Assembly (NCBI RefSeq): GCF_000222305.1
Contig: NC_015921.1
Location: 744,001-808,000, forward strand
Length of the DNA: 64,000 bases
DNA from: Borreliella bissettiae DN127
Lineage (GTDB): Bacteria > Spirochaetota > Spirochaetia > Borreliales > Borreliaceae
Reading direction: 5' to 3'
Under the pieces are notes generated by a model. The model was given only the letters and a program-made list of their open reading frames with translations. It made no database searches and was not told the DNA's origin. The position numbers and the translations under genes were made by a program. Positions 1 to 9,903 of this stretch are shown in pieces (within the stretch, counting starts at the first letter, position 1; each line of letters begins with the position of its first letter).

Positions 1-1668
1 TTTCATGCTGAGAAAACTCCCTCTTTTTTTGTAAATCCTTTGCAAGGATATTTTTATTGTTTTGGATGCAAAAAGGGTGGGGATGTTATTGGATTTTTAA
101 TGGATATGGAAAAAATCAATTACAATGATGCTCTTAAGATTTTATGTGAAAAATTTGGTATTCATTATGATGATTTAAAAATAATTAGAGAAAGTGAAAA
201 TAAAAATGAAAATAAAGACATAGTTTCAAAAATTTACTCTTTGAATTCTAGGCTAATTAATACCATTAAATTTTTTTTGAATAAAAACAAAAAAGCTTTA
301 GATTATGTTTTAAAGAGTAGAGCAATATCTAAGGAAATCGTTGATTTATTTGAACTTGGATATTTGCCATTTAACATTAAAAATGGGTTAGAGCTTCATG
401 ATTTTTTGGTTTCAAAAGGATACTCTTCTGAAATACTTAGAAAAAGTGGTTTGTTCTCAAAAACTAATCCTAGAGCCTCTATTCTATCTCAAAGATTAAT
501 TTTTCCAATTAAAGATTTTAAAGGAAATGTTGTTGGTTTTGGGGGTCGAGATTTAGATGGGAAAAGTTCTAAGTATATTAATTTAAGTGAAACTGAAGTT
601 TTTAAAAAAAAGGAACTTCTTTATGGATTTTATGAGGGTTTTGAGGAGATTAAATCTACAAAATCAGTTATATTGGTAGAAGGATATATAGATGTTCTTG
701 CTTTTTTTGCATCTGGGATTAAGAGGGCTGTATCTACTCTTGGCACTGCTTTTTCAAAAGAACATCTAGCTTTGATTCAAAGATATGCTGATGAAATAAT
801 ATTGTCTTTTGATGGGGATGATGCTGGGCTTTCTGCAACTTTAAAAGCTTATCAAATTTGTTTGCCATTTAATATCAATGTTAGTGTTGTTAGAATGGAT
901 TTTGGTCTTGATCCTGCAGATGTTTTTAAAAGTGAAGGTGCACACGCTTTGCAAAAAATTTTAAATAATAGATGTGATGTTTTTGAATATCTCTTAGATG
1001 TTTATTCTAATAAATATGATTTAAATAAAACTGTAGATTTAAATGCCATGATTAATTTATTTTTAAATTTGATAAATTTATCAAAAGTAGATACTCAGAA
1101 AAAAATTTTTTTAGACAAGCTAAGCAATAAGCTTGGTATTGGTTTGACAACTTTATTAAAAGATTATTATAGAATAAAAGAAAGATTTGTAGTTGACAAT
1201 AATAAAAGAAATTTGTATGCTCATAATGATGATTCTTATGAGAGGTATCTAATAGTAGCTTTGTTGAAAAATTTTAATTATTTTAGTACAGTAAGGCGCA
1301 ATATTATTGATAGTGATTTAATTAATATTGATGCCAGAAAAATCTTTATGTGCTTTGAAAATTTATTTGAAAATAATAAAGATTTTTCATTAATGGATTT
1401 AAAAAAAGATTTAAAGGATACCTATAAAGTTAGTGAATTTTTTTTTGAAGAAATTTTAAATTCTGAGTTTGAAGTAGATGATGAGATGCTCATTCATATT
1501 TTACTTGCAATCAAGAGAAGAAAATTAGATTCTCGTGTTTTACTTTGCAAAAAAAGATATGATGGGGACTCTTTGGTAAATGCTAAGATTCAAATAAATG
1601 AGTTAATGTTTTTAAATATGCAGAGAAAAAATTTAAAAATCTACATAGATGATGTTCCAGGGAGTTAG
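1..1668 (+). CDS. dnaG: DNA primase DnaG, 5' end cut off by window
   Basis: Primase that lays RNA primers for DNA replication. The frame is open from base 1, so the gene enters from outside the window. The first visible residues, FHAEKTPSFFV then YCFGCKKGGD, are the zinc-binding domain; its first cysteine lies just upstream of base 1. The TOPRIM core shows EGYID near codon 226 and DGDDAG near codon 273, the metal-binding acidic residues. The C-terminal ~150 residues would be the DnaB-interacting part. About 555 codons are visible, close to the usual ~580-600. It is 3 nt upstream of rpoD, the classic dnaG-rpoD macromolecular synthesis pairing, here without a visible rpsU. Identification is secure. 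Confidence 0.97.
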   Translation, partial: FHAEKTPSFFVNPLQGYFYCFGCKKGGDVIGFLMDMEKINYNDALKILCEKFGIHYDDLKIIRESENKNENKDIVSKIYSLNSRLINTIKFFLNKNKKALDYVLKSRAISKEIVDLFELGYLPFNIKNGLELHDFLVSKGYSSEILRKSGLFSKTNPRASILSQRLIFPIKDFKGNVVGFGGRDLDGKSSKYINLSETEVFKKKELLYGFYEGFEEIKSTKSVILVEGYIDVLAFFASGIKRAVSTLGTAFSKEHLALIQRYADEIILSFDGDDAGLSATLKAYQICLPFNINVSVVRMDFGLDPADVFKSEGAHALQKILNNRCDVFEYLLDVYSNKYDLNKTVDLNAMINLFLNLINLSKVDTQKKIFLDKLSNKLGIGLTTLLKDYYRIKERFVVDNNKRNLYAHNDDSYERYLIVALLKNFNYFSTVRRNIIDSDLINIDARKIFMCFENLFENNKDFSLMDLKKDLKDTYKVSEFFFEEILNSEFEVDDEMLIHILLAIKRRKLDSRVLLCKKRYDGDSLVNAKIQINELMFLNMQRKNLKIYIDDVPGS

Positions 1669-1671
1669 GTT

Positions 1672-3567
1672 TTGTCGGATTTGGAAAAGAAATATTCGAA
1701 ACTGATAGAGGGTATTATTGCTCATTTGGGAGATAGAAAATCTCTTAGTTTTAGTGAATTATCAAATTTACTTCCCGATGACATATTAGAACCAGAGATT
1801 CTTGATTGTATTTGCTCTGTTCTTGAAGATAGGGGTATAAGGTTAGTTAATAAAATTTCGGAATTAGATCTGGTTGTCAGCGAAGATGGAAATGATGAAG
1901 AGGAAGAGGTTGAAATTGAATCTGATAGAAATTTTATGATTTTAGATGATGGGTTTCAAAGTGATGAGGAAGATATTGACATTGATGATAAGCTGGATGA
2001 TTGTGATGAAGAAGATATTTCTGTCAAGGATGATTTAGGCTCGGGGTATATTAAAAACAATGTCTTAAAAGATAGCCATTCAGAAGATCCAATTAAACTT
2101 TATTTAAAGGAAATAGGAAAAGAGTTTTTATTAACGGGAAATCAAGAAGTTGAACTTGCAAAACAAATGGATTCTGGAGAGAGTATCATTGAGAATATTC
2201 TTAAGAATGAAGGACTTGTTATAGAAAATTATTATAATCTTGTGAATACTATTTACTCAAGAATGGAAAGGGAAGAGTTTTTTAAAAGAGAAAAAGATAA
2301 GGATAAAGAGAATAGTCCGGATTATTATAATAAAAAAAAAAGAATTGCCTCTTTTTATAAAATTCCTTTAAAGCCAATTCAAGATCGTTTAATAAGTTAT
2401 GTAGATAATAAGCATAGGGTGTATGATCTTGGGGGGGATATTTTTGAAAAGAATTTAAAAAAAGAAAGATTAGCCCTAAAAGAGCTTTTAAGAGACATTC
2501 CTTTGTATCAAGAGGAACTAAGGATTTTTTCAGATGATTATATTGATTCTGCTAATAAAATAAAGGATTTGCAAAGACAGCAAAGGATAATTCTAAGCAG
2601 GTTGAAAATTGAAAAAATAAGAGATTTGAGGGTTCTTGGAAGAGATTTGACTATTGCTGAAAAAAAAATAGAGATAGAAAAATCTCTCAAACTTAAAGAA
2701 GATGCTATTAAAGAGCAGATCACAGAGGCTCAGCTTGCTCAAAAAGAACTTGAAAGAATTGAGATGTATTATGAATATCCAACGGATAAAATAATAAGCA
2801 TGTCAGAAGAAATTGCTAAAGGCAAGCAAATGATGCAGCATGCTAAAGATCAGTTAATTAAGGCTAATTTAAGGCTTGTTGTAAGTATTGCTAAAAAATA
2901 TGCAAACAGAGGTCTTCATTTTTTTGATCTTGTTCAAGAAGGCAATATTGGATTGATTAAAGCTGTTGAAAAGTTTGAATATAAGAGAGGTTTTAAGTTT
3001 TCAACTTATGCTACTTGGTGGATTAGACAAGCTATAACAAGGTCTATTTCTGATCAAGCTCGCACAATTAGAGTTCCTGTGCATATGATTGAACAAATAA
3101 ATAGGCTTAATAGAGAAACCAGATATTTAATTCAAGTTTTAGGCAAAGATCCCACAGATGAAGAGCTTTCAGACAGACTTGGATGGGAGCTTAAAAAGGT
3201 AAAAACGGTAAAGAGTGTTTCAAGAGAGCCCGTTTCTCTTGAAACGCCAATTGGAGAAGAGGAGGATTCTGTTCTTAGCGATTTTATTGAGGATAAGGCA
3301 ATAAAAAATCCCGCAAATCATACATCTTTTGTAGTTTTGCAAGATCAAATAAGAGCAATTCTTGGAACTCTTCCTGAAAGAGAACAAGAAGTTGTAAAAA
3401 TGAGATTTGGGCTTGAAGATGGCTATTCTTTAACTCTTGAAGAGGTTGGACTTCATTTTAATGTTACAAGAGAAAGAATTAGGCAAATTGAATCTAAGGC
3501 ATTAAGGCGGCTTAAAAATCCCAAAAAAACTCAAAAGTTAAAAGATTATCTTGAAGATTTAAATTGA
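1672..3567 (+). CDS. rpoD: RNA polymerase primary sigma factor RpoD
   Basis: Housekeeping sigma-70 of 631 residues. A TTG start at 1672 follows GGGAG at the end of dnaG. The N-terminal part has a strongly acidic stretch (residues ~75-125), then region 1.2 ([11 protein letters not shown]), a long charged coiled non-conserved region, region 2 at ~386-457 including the promoter-melting/-10 segment [13 protein letters not shown], region 3, and region 4 with the -35 helix-turn-helix [17 protein letters not shown] near the C terminus. All parts needed for a group 1 sigma are present. Candidate promoters seen elsewhere in this window (TTGACA/TATAAT-like, 16-18 bp spacing) fit recognition by this factor. 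It is co-transcribed with dnaG (3 nt gap). Confidence 0.97.
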   Translation: MSDLEKKYSKLIEGIIAHLGDRKSLSFSELSNLLPDDILEPEILDCICSVLEDRGIRLVNKISELDLVVSEDGNDEEEEVEIESDRNFMILDDGFQSDEEDIDIDDKLDDCDEEDISVKDDLGSGYIKNNVLKDSHSEDPIKLYLKEIGKEFLLTGNQEVELAKQMDSGESIIENILKNEGLVIENYYNLVNTIYSRMEREEFFKREKDKDKENSPDYYNKKKRIASFYKIPLKPIQDRLISYVDNKHRVYDLGGDIFEKNLKKERLALKELLRDIPLYQEELRIFSDDYIDSANKIKDLQRQQRIILSRLKIEKIRDLRVLGRDLTIAEKKIEIEKSLKLKEDAIKEQITEAQLAQKELERIEMYYEYPTDKIISMSEEIAKGKQMMQHAKDQLIKANLRLVVSIAKKYANRGLHFFDLVQEGNIGLIKAVEKFEYKRGFKFSTYATWWIRQAITRSISDQARTIRVPVHMIEQINRLNRETRYLIQVLGKDPTDEELSDRLGWELKKVKTVKSVSREPVSLETPIGEEEDSVLSDFIEDKAIKNPANHTSFVVLQDQIRAILGTLPEREQEVVKMRFGLEDGYSLTLEEVGLHFNVTRERIRQIESKALRRLKNPKKTQKLKDYLEDLN

Positions 3568-3579
3568 ACAGGAGGATTG

Positions 3580-4338
3580 ATGGAAAATAACATTGATACA
3601 TTAAAAAAACTTGAAGTTATATATAAGTCTAAGTTTGAGCTTGAAGAAAGGCGAAAAAGTATTCCCAAGTATTTGGAGGCTAAAAAAAATCAGATTGAAG
3701 AATTATCGAAAGTTCTTGTTGATTTGCAACAAAAGTTTAAGGAATATCAAAAAGAAGATTCTGCGTTAAAGTTAGATATTCAAGATATTAATTCAAGAAA
3801 GAGCAAGGCTGAAGAAAAAATTGATAGCATTAAAACTCAAAGAGAATATGAAGCTCTTGAAAAAGAACTTCAAGTGATTATTGACGATGAAGTTACGATT
3901 AGAAAAAAGATGACACATGTTAATGGGCTTAAAACCAAAATAGAAAAGGAAATATTAGATGTCAACGAGAAGCACAGCAAAGAAGAAGAATGTTTTAGAG
4001 CTGAAAGCAGTAGTTTTGAGCAAGAGCTTTTAGAAATTGAAAAGAAGCTTTTAGAAATAGAGAGTGAAGAGCTAAATTGTGCTTCTAAAATGAATGAAGA
4101 TTTTTTATTTAAATTTCAAAGAATAATAAGAAATAAATCAAATGGAGTTGTGCCCTTGGTGAACAATGTTTGCAAAGGTTGTCATATGATACTTCCTGTT
4201 GAATTTGCAAATAAAGTAAGACGTGAGCCCAACGATATTAAATTTTGTCCTTATTGTAGTAGAATACTTTATTATCAGGATAAAATTCAAATAAGTGATG
4301 AAATAATTCCTGGTAGTTTAGCAGATCTTGTTGAATAA
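3580..4338 (+). CDS. coiled-coil zinc-ribbon protein (CT398/HP0958 FlgZ-like)
   Basis: 252-residue protein: residues ~5-190 are a charged, heptad-rich helical region (an antiparallel coiled-coil hairpin in the family), followed by a C-terminal C4 zinc ribbon with CKGC and CPYC. This is the zf-RING_7 architecture of Chlamydia CT398 and Helicobacter HP0958 (FlgZ), proteins linked to sigma-54 and the flagellar export apparatus. I infer a similar scaffold or chaperone role. ATG at 3580 follows AGGAGG at 3570-3575; an in-frame TTG at 3577 is too close to that site. It lies 12 nt after rpoD, probably in the same operon, and the -35 element of rnpB overlaps its stop. Confidence 0.8.
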   Translation: MENNIDTLKKLEVIYKSKFELEERRKSIPKYLEAKKNQIEELSKVLVDLQQKFKEYQKEDSALKLDIQDINSRKSKAEEKIDSIKTQREYEALEKELQVIIDDEVTIRKKMTHVNGLKTKIEKEILDVNEKHSKEEECFRAESSSFEQELLEIEKKLLEIESEELNCASKMNEDFLFKFQRIIRNKSNGVVPLVNNVCKGCHMILPVEFANKVRREPNDIKFCPYCSRILYYQDKIQISDEIIPGSLADLVE

Positions 4339-4359
4339 AATTTATTAATTTGATATTTT
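4331..4359 (+). promoter_or_regulatory. candidate rnpB promoter
   Basis: TTGAAT at 4331-4336, 17 bp spacer, TATTTT at 4354-4359. The predicted start at about 4366 coincides with the first paired base of RNase P RNA. The -35 element overlaps the stop codon of the upstream zinc-ribbon gene. Confidence 0.55.
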
Positions 4360-4365
4360 TTATTT

Positions 4366-4712
4366 AAGCTGGCAGTCAGCCATCGCTTAGCTTTATTGAT
4401 TAAAGCTTAAGAGGAAAGTCCGAGCTCCAATAAGAACATAATGCTAGGTAATGCCTAGGGGTTTTAAACCTAAGAAAGTGTCGCAGAAAATTACCGCCAT
4501 TAAAAGGTAAGGGTGAAAAGGTGAGGTAAGAGCTCACCGCTTATTTAGCAATAAATATGGGCAAGATAAACCTCATTAGGAGCAAGATCAAGTATGTAAG
4601 TAGCCTTTGTTCTTGAGGACATGCTTACGGGTAGATCGCAAGATTTTTTTAGCGATAAAAAAACAAGAGAGATGATGGCATAGTACAGAACTCGGCTTAT
4701 GGGTGTCAGCTT
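4366..4712 (+). ncRNA. rnpB: RNase P RNA (rnpB)
   Basis: Catalytic RNA of RNase P, which matures tRNA 5' ends. The conserved P4 5' strand GAGGAAAGTCCGAGCTCC lies near 4411-4428 and its partner ACAGAACTCGGCTTA near 4685-4699. The ends pair with each other (AAGCTG at 4366, CAGCTT ending at 4712). AGGGTAGATCGCAAGA, the usual 3'-half region, is not exact here, but a related GGGTAGATCGCAAGA stretch occurs around 4629. The length of ~347 nt is normal for a type A RNA. Ends are estimated from pairing, plus or minus a few bases. No clear terminator separates it from the TPR gene 30 nt downstream. Confidence 0.93.
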
Positions 4713-4741
4713 AATTTCATTAGCCTAAAAGAGAGTTTTAA

Positions 4742-5710
4742 ATGGAAATAAGATATTTAAGATATATTTTTTACGCATTTATGATTTTCATTTTCATTTT
4801 TTTAATTTATTATATTTTATCATATTTTAAATCTTTTTCTAGTTCTTATTTAAAAGCAGGGCCAACAGAAGTTGATTTGCTTTTACTGTGGGATAAAAAA
4901 GAATATAAAGAAATAATAGATTATGCTGAGAATGATATTAAAAATCATAGATTTGATTTTAATTTAAATTTACTTTTGGGATTTTCATATTTTTATTATT
5001 CTTTAATAGTAAATGAAGGATATTTAAAAGGAGAATTTTTAGATAAATCCATAGAAAGATTGAGATTTTTAATTTCTATAAATGACGGAGTCTCTATAAG
5101 TCCTTTGTATTACATATTAGGGAAGGCGTATTCTCATAAAGGAGAGTTTTATAGTGAGCTTGCTGTAAAATTTTTAAAGAAGGCTTTAAGCGCTGATAAT
5201 TTTGATTTCATGAACATTAAAGAAGATATTTTTGAATATTTGGGATATTCTTATCAGCTTTTAAGAGATTACAAGTCCAGTTTAAAGTTTTTTGAAAAAG
5301 CTTTTAATGAAAATAAATCAGATTTGGTGCTTTGGAGTTTGGCGTATGTTAATTATAAGCTGAATGATATAAACAAAAGCATTGAGTATATAAAAAGAAT
5401 AATAGAAGAAGAAAAAAGAAAATTGTCAAAGGGTGAGAAAACGGATGAGAATTTAATTCAAAAGGTATATTTGCTTTATGGAGACATTCTATTAGATAAA
5501 GGCGATTATGACAATGCTTTTAATTACTATAATAAAGTTCTAGAAATTAATAGTTCAAATTCTAGCGTTTATGTTAAAATAGGAGATATATATAGGAAGA
5601 AAGATAAAGATTATCCTAAAGCTAGAAAATACTGGAGAGAAGCTCTCAATCTTAATCCTTATTTAGAAGCAGCAAGAGAGAGACTTGGAATTACTTTGGA
5701 AGACTTTTAG
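4742..5710 (+). CDS. membrane-anchored TPR protein
   Basis: 322 residues. One N-terminal membrane segment (residues ~7-27, Phe/Ile-rich) precedes a soluble domain that is probably periplasmic. At least three to four tetratricopeptide-like helical pairs are visible, the clearest around [29 protein letters not shown] and the following [16 protein letters not shown] domains mediate protein-protein contacts. It starts 29 nt after rnpB and its end is followed by mreB at 10 nt, so a role as an adaptor for the rod-elongation machinery is plausible, but that is inference from position. No specific family recognised. Confidence 0.75.
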   Translation: MEIRYLRYIFYAFMIFIFIFLIYYILSYFKSFSSSYLKAGPTEVDLLLLWDKKEYKEIIDYAENDIKNHRFDFNLNLLLGFSYFYYSLIVNEGYLKGEFLDKSIERLRFLISINDGVSISPLYYILGKAYSHKGEFYSELAVKFLKKALSADNFDFMNIKEDIFEYLGYSYQLLRDYKSSLKFFEKAFNENKSDLVLWSLAYVNYKLNDINKSIEYIKRIIEEEKRKLSKGEKTDENLIQKVYLLYGDILLDKGDYDNAFNYYNKVLEINSSNSSVYVKIGDIYRKKDKDYPKARKYWREALNLNPYLEAARERLGITLEDF

Positions 5711-5720
5711 GGAGGTTGAT

Positions 5721-6770
5721 TTGAATTTGTTTAAGTCTTTTTTGATAGATATTGGTATTGATCTTGGAACATGTAATACATTGGTTTATATTAAAGATTA
5801 TGGTGTGGTTATGAGCGAGCCTTCTGTTGTTGCAATAGATGTTACCAAAGGCAATAAGGTCGTTGCGGTTGGCAGAAATGCTAAAAAGATGCTTTGGAAA
5901 ACTCCAGAAAATATCAAAGCTGTGCGCCCACTTAGAGATGGGGTTATTGCTGACATTGAGAATACAGAGAAGATGATCAAATATTTTATTAATCAAATTT
6001 TTTCTCGTAAAAAATTGTTTTTTAAGCCAAGAATGGTAATAGGCGTTCCCACTTGTATTACAGAGGTTGAAAGAAGAGCTGTAAAAGAGAGCGCAATGAA
6101 TGCTGGTGCAAGAGAAGTTAAAGTAATAGAAGAATCCCTTGCAGCTGCTATTGGATCTGATATTCCTATTTTTGAACCTACAGGTCACATGGTGTGTGAT
6201 ATTGGAGGTGGAACTACAGAAATATCTGTCATTTCTCTTGGCGGCATGGTTGTAAGTAGAGCAATTAGAACCGGTGGTGACGAATTTGATGAGAGCATAA
6301 TAAAGTATATGAGAAATTCTCATAATATTATAATTGGTCAGCAGACAGCAGAAAAATTGAAAATTAAGATAGGAAATGTATATCCTGATATTCAAAATTT
6401 AAGGGTAGAAAAAATAGATATTAAGGGTACAGATGCTGTAACTGGTCTTCCTAGAAAGCAGCTTGTTGATTCTATGGAAGTAAGGGAGTCTTTACAAGAA
6501 CCTATAAATGTTGTTGTGGATGAAGTTAAGCGCACTCTTGGTGCAACGCCTCCAGAGCTTGCTACAGACATTGTTGAGCGTGGTATCATTTTGACAGGCG
6601 GAGGGGCCCTTCTTAAGGGTTTAAATAGGCTTCTTTCAAAAGAGACCGGAGTTCCTGTTTATGTTGCAGATAATCCGCTTCTCTCTGTAGCTGTTGGTGC
6701 TGGTTTATTTTATGATTATGCCAATAGAATAGATATTAGTAAGAATATTTACAGTTTTATCAATGAATAA
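5721..6770 (+). CDS. mreB: rod shape-determining actin homolog MreB
   Basis: 349-residue bacterial actin that forms membrane-associated filaments guiding lateral wall synthesis. The N terminus shows the actin-fold phosphate 1 motif ([15 protein letters not shown]); phosphate 2 is [19 protein letters not shown], and the adenosine motif is [14 protein letters not shown]. The N-terminal residues LNLFKSFL could be a short amphipathic membrane-binding helix. I chose the TTG at 5721 because AGGGAGG lies 5 nt upstream (5709-5715). The frame extends further upstream to 5685, but that would overlap the TPR gene. First gene of the mreBCD-mrdA-rodA cluster. Confidence 0.96.
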   Translation: MNLFKSFLIDIGIDLGTCNTLVYIKDYGVVMSEPSVVAIDVTKGNKVVAVGRNAKKMLWKTPENIKAVRPLRDGVIADIENTEKMIKYFINQIFSRKKLFFKPRMVIGVPTCITEVERRAVKESAMNAGAREVKVIEESLAAAIGSDIPIFEPTGHMVCDIGGGTTEISVISLGGMVVSRAIRTGGDEFDESIIKYMRNSHNIIIGQQTAEKLKIKIGNVYPDIQNLRVEKIDIKGTDAVTGLPRKQLVDSMEVRESLQEPINVVVDEVKRTLGATPPELATDIVERGIILTGGGALLKGLNRLLSKETGVPVYVADNPLLSVAVGAGLFYDYANRIDISKNIYSFINE

Positions 6771-6773
6771 GTT

Positions 6774-7619
6774 ATGAATTTTCTTGTCAAATTCAAGAAT
6801 TTTATCAAAGTACTTTTAGTATTGATAGTTTCTCTTGTTTTTATGATTTATGATTCAAGCAGTATTCAAAAGAGAAAAACTGATAATTTTTTGTTTTTTA
6901 CTCTTAATTCTTATATTCAAAGCAGAATGCATGGGATTTTTAGTTTTATTTCCAATGTTTTTAAAACTGTAAATGAATACAAAAATTACAAGGACAAGAT
7001 AGAATTTTATAAAAAAAGAATACAGCAGCTTGAAATAGTAACTCAGAATATACAGTCATTAAGGCAAGAGAATGTTCGTCTTAAAGAGCAATTAAATTTT
7101 TATTCGTCAAGCTCTAGTGATTTTATTTCAGCAGAGATTATATATCTAAACTATTCAAACATATCGACTTTAATGGCTATTAATAAAGGATTCAATGATG
7201 GGATAGAAAAGGATATGATAGCAGTTGCATATCAAGATGGATTTAGTGGCCTTGTAGGTAAAGTTGTAAAGGTCTATTCTAATACTGCTAAAATTTTGCC
7301 TTTAACTAATTATGAAAATTTTGTGTCCGCAAGGATTCAAAGTAGTAGGTTTATAGGTCTTATAGAAGGTAATGGTTATGGTAAAAAACTTGAAATGAAT
7401 TACGTTAATAGACTTGCTGAAAAAGATTTAAAGATAGGAGACTCTATTGTTACTGCTGGATTTAGTGAATATCCAGTTGGTATTTATATTGGAAAGATTA
7501 CAAATTTTCATATTCTTGATTATAATTCTCTTTTAAAAATAGAAGTAGAGCCAGCTATAGTTTTAGATAAGCTTGAGTATGTTTTTCTTGTTAAGAATAA
7601 CAAAGAGATTGGTGAATAA
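6774..7619 (+). CDS. mreC: rod shape-determining protein MreC
   Basis: 281 residues, the usual MreC size. There is a single N-terminal membrane helix (residues ~10-30), then a coiled-coil segment (~60-105), then the beta-rich periplasmic domain with the family signature GLVGKVVKVYSNTAKILPLTN and the second barrel containing GDSIVTAGFSEYPVGIYIGKI. MreC links cytoplasmic MreB to PBP2 and RodA in the periplasm. It starts 3 nt after mreB, and its TAA overlaps the ATG of mreD (TAATG), indicating translational coupling. Confidence 0.95.
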   Translation: MNFLVKFKNFIKVLLVLIVSLVFMIYDSSSIQKRKTDNFLFFTLNSYIQSRMHGIFSFISNVFKTVNEYKNYKDKIEFYKKRIQQLEIVTQNIQSLRQENVRLKEQLNFYSSSSSDFISAEIIYLNYSNISTLMAINKGFNDGIEKDMIAVAYQDGFSGLVGKVVKVYSNTAKILPLTNYENFVSARIQSSRFIGLIEGNGYGKKLEMNYVNRLAEKDLKIGDSIVTAGFSEYPVGIYIGKITNFHILDYNSLLKIEVEPAIVLDKLEYVFLVKNNKEIGE

Positions 7620-8100
7620 TGGCAGCATTTTTTACATATTTTATTTCTAGTGCATTTTTAGGTAAAATTTTTCAACATTATTTTGCAACTTATTTTTATT
7701 TTTCAATAGATATTTTTTTAATTTTTCTAGTTTTTAATTCTTTAAATTTTATTTTTAATGTGGGATTATTATCTAGTATTTTATATGGGCTTCTTATGGA
7801 TTATTTACAGGGTTGCCACTTGGGTTTTTTGTTTTTGGGTATACAATAATATTTTATTTTAACAATAAAATAAAGTTATTCATGCCTAAAAATATGCTTA
7901 GCATGACAATATTTTTTATTCTTTCAAAAGTTATATTATGGTTTCTAACTATTGTGTTTTATGATTTTATAGATTTAAAATCTTTTAATTATTCAATTTT
8001 TAACCTTGATCTTGTTGTAAATATAATGTCTATTAACTTTTTATATCCAATTCAAAATTATTTTACTAGAAATTTTTATTCTTTTAAAGAGGATTATTAG
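7619..8100 (+). pseudogene. mreD: MreD, split by a frameshift
   Basis: MreD is the multi-pass membrane partner of MreC. Here it is in two frames. 7619-7849 gives the first ~70 residues (hydrophobic, ending MDYLQGCHLGFLFLGIQ), and 7813-8100 continues with PLGFFVFGYTII and more hydrophobic sequence to the expected C terminus. Joined by a -1 shift or one added base, the product is ~160 residues, a normal MreD length, and recovers the family-type G-x-PLGF turn. The break lies between about 7810 and 7840. One missing T in GGGTTGCC (7810-7817) would explain it best. A T TTT TTG run at 7825-7831, in the right phase for -1 slippage, is an alternative. It could be a sequencing error, a real loss or recoding. 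Confidence 0.8.
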
Positions 8101-9899
8101 TGGGCGTTATAACAAATTTTAGATACAAGTTCGGCATATTTTTTTTGATAGCAATTATGTTGCTTTATTTGGCAATTTTATTTCAAATGCAAATTGGCAA
8201 GCATTTATTTTACGACAGAGAAGCCAATGTTTTTTTATCGAGATTGGAAAAAATCAATGCTTCAAGGGGTGAGATTTTAGATTCTAATTCCAATATTTTG
8301 GCAAATAATTTAACTATGTTTATTTTAAAGATAAGTTTACAACAGTATTATAATATGCCTGTTGCTACTAGAATTGAGATGATAGATTTTTTATCAAGCA
8401 CTCTAGATATTGATAAGTCAATTATTTTATCTAAGCTTCAAGAACCTGGTGGGTATCTTAAAGATGTTGAAATAATTGAACTTACTCCAAAGATGTTATT
8501 TAAAATTTCTGAAAAAAAGTTTTATTATCCAGCTCTTTTATGGACCTATTCTTTTAAGCGCAACTATTTAGTTGACGATTCATATTCACATTCAATCGGT
8601 TATGTTGGTCAAATAAATCAAAGAGAACTTAGAACGTTTTATAATGTTAGTGGGTATGATAATACTTCTACGATAGGAAAGTTAGGCATTGAGCAAGTTT
8701 ATGATAATTACATTAGAGGGCAAGAGGGATTAATAAAATACAAAGTAGACTCTAAGGAGAGAAGAATAGACGATGGTTCTATTATAAGAAATATGGTTCC
8801 AGGTAATGATGTTGTGCTTAATATTAATAAAAATATTCAAGATCTTGCTAAGAATGCTTTAGGCAAAAGGTATGGTTCTATTGTAGTATTAAAACCATCA
8901 ACAGGGGCTGTTCTTGCTCTTCATAATTATCCTTATTATTCTATGAGAGATGTTTACAATAAAGATAATAAGGAAGATTACTCTTTTTTAAATAAAGCAA
9001 TTCAATCTGTTTATCCGCCTGCGTCTATTTTTAAATTAGTCGTTGCTGCTGCAATTCTTGAGGAGAGAGTTATAGATAAAGATCGTAAGATTTATTGTCC
9101 TGGACATTTTAAAGTTGGAAATAGAATTTTTCATTGTTGGAAGCCTGGTGGGCATGGGTATGTTAATTTAGAAGAGGCAATTGCACATTCTTCTAATGTG
9201 TATTTTTATACACTTGGACTTAAGTATCTTGGGGTTGATAGGATTAGAAAATATGCAAAAGAATTTGGTTTTGGAGAAAAAACAGGGATTGATTTGCCAA
9301 ATGAAGTAGCTGGCCTTCTTCCTAGTCCTGAGTGGAAAGAAAAAACTTTTAATCAGCCTTGGGTAGGAGGAGATACTGTAAATTTTTCAATAGGTCAAGG
9401 ATTTTTAAATGCTACTCCTATGCAGATTGTTAATATGGTTGCTATGATTGCAAATGAAGGTGTTGTATATAAACCTAAAATTGTAAATAAAATTTTAAAG
9501 GGTGGTACTAATAAAGTTATTCTTGAGAATAAACCAGAAATATTAAGAAAGACAAATCTTATTAGTAAAAACACATTTAAACTTCTGAAAAAATACATGA
9601 GAAGTGTTGTAACTTATGGTACAGCAAGATATGCAGTTATTACAAAAGCTGTTAAGGTTGGGGGGAAAACAGGTACTGGTCAAACTGGTATAGATGGTTT
9701 TGAAAATAGTTCTTTTATTGGACTTGCCCCTTATAACGGTTCAGCTGATAATCAAATTATTGTTTTTAGTTTGGTTGAGGCAAAAAGTAATGTGGATTGG
9801 TGGCCTGCAAAATCTACAGATTTAATAATGCAAGGTATTTTTGCAAATCAAAGTTATGAAGATATTCTTAAGGGTTATAGGCCATGGTATATTAGGTAG
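8100..9899 (+). CDS. mrdA: penicillin-binding protein 2 (class B transpeptidase)
   Basis: 599-residue monofunctional transpeptidase that crosslinks peptidoglycan for side-wall elongation. It has an N-terminal membrane anchor at ~10-30, a dimerisation domain, and a transpeptidase domain with SxxK (PASIFK, near residue 308), SxN (SSN, near 364) and KTG (GGKTGTG, near 522) all intact. GTG start at 8100 overlaps the last base of the mreD stop. It works with RodA, encoded immediately downstream. Class B PBP2 rather than PBP3 is supported by its place in the mre-rodA cluster. Confidence 0.95.
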   Translation: MGVITNFRYKFGIFFLIAIMLLYLAILFQMQIGKHLFYDREANVFLSRLEKINASRGEILDSNSNILANNLTMFILKISLQQYYNMPVATRIEMIDFLSSTLDIDKSIILSKLQEPGGYLKDVEIIELTPKMLFKISEKKFYYPALLWTYSFKRNYLVDDSYSHSIGYVGQINQRELRTFYNVSGYDNTSTIGKLGIEQVYDNYIRGQEGLIKYKVDSKERRIDDGSIIRNMVPGNDVVLNINKNIQDLAKNALGKRYGSIVVLKPSTGAVLALHNYPYYSMRDVYNKDNKEDYSFLNKAIQSVYPPASIFKLVVAAAILEERVIDKDRKIYCPGHFKVGNRIFHCWKPGGHGYVNLEEAIAHSSNVYFYTLGLKYLGVDRIRKYAKEFGFGEKTGIDLPNEVAGLLPSPEWKEKTFNQPWVGGDTVNFSIGQGFLNATPMQIVNMVAMIANEGVVYKPKIVNKILKGGTNKVILENKPEILRKTNLISKNTFKLLKKYMRSVVTYGTARYAVITKAVKVGGKTGTGQTGIDGFENSSFIGLAPYNGSADNQIIVFSLVEAKSNVDWWPAKSTDLIMQGIFANQSYEDILKGYRPWYIR

Positions 9900-9903
9900 A
9901 TTA

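Noticed and set aside
5691..6395. 234-codon minus-strand open frame antisense to mreB
   Set aside because: Its translation is Asn/Tyr/Cys/His-rich with no family pattern, while the plus strand encodes an unmistakable MreB. It is a shadow of mreB codon usage.
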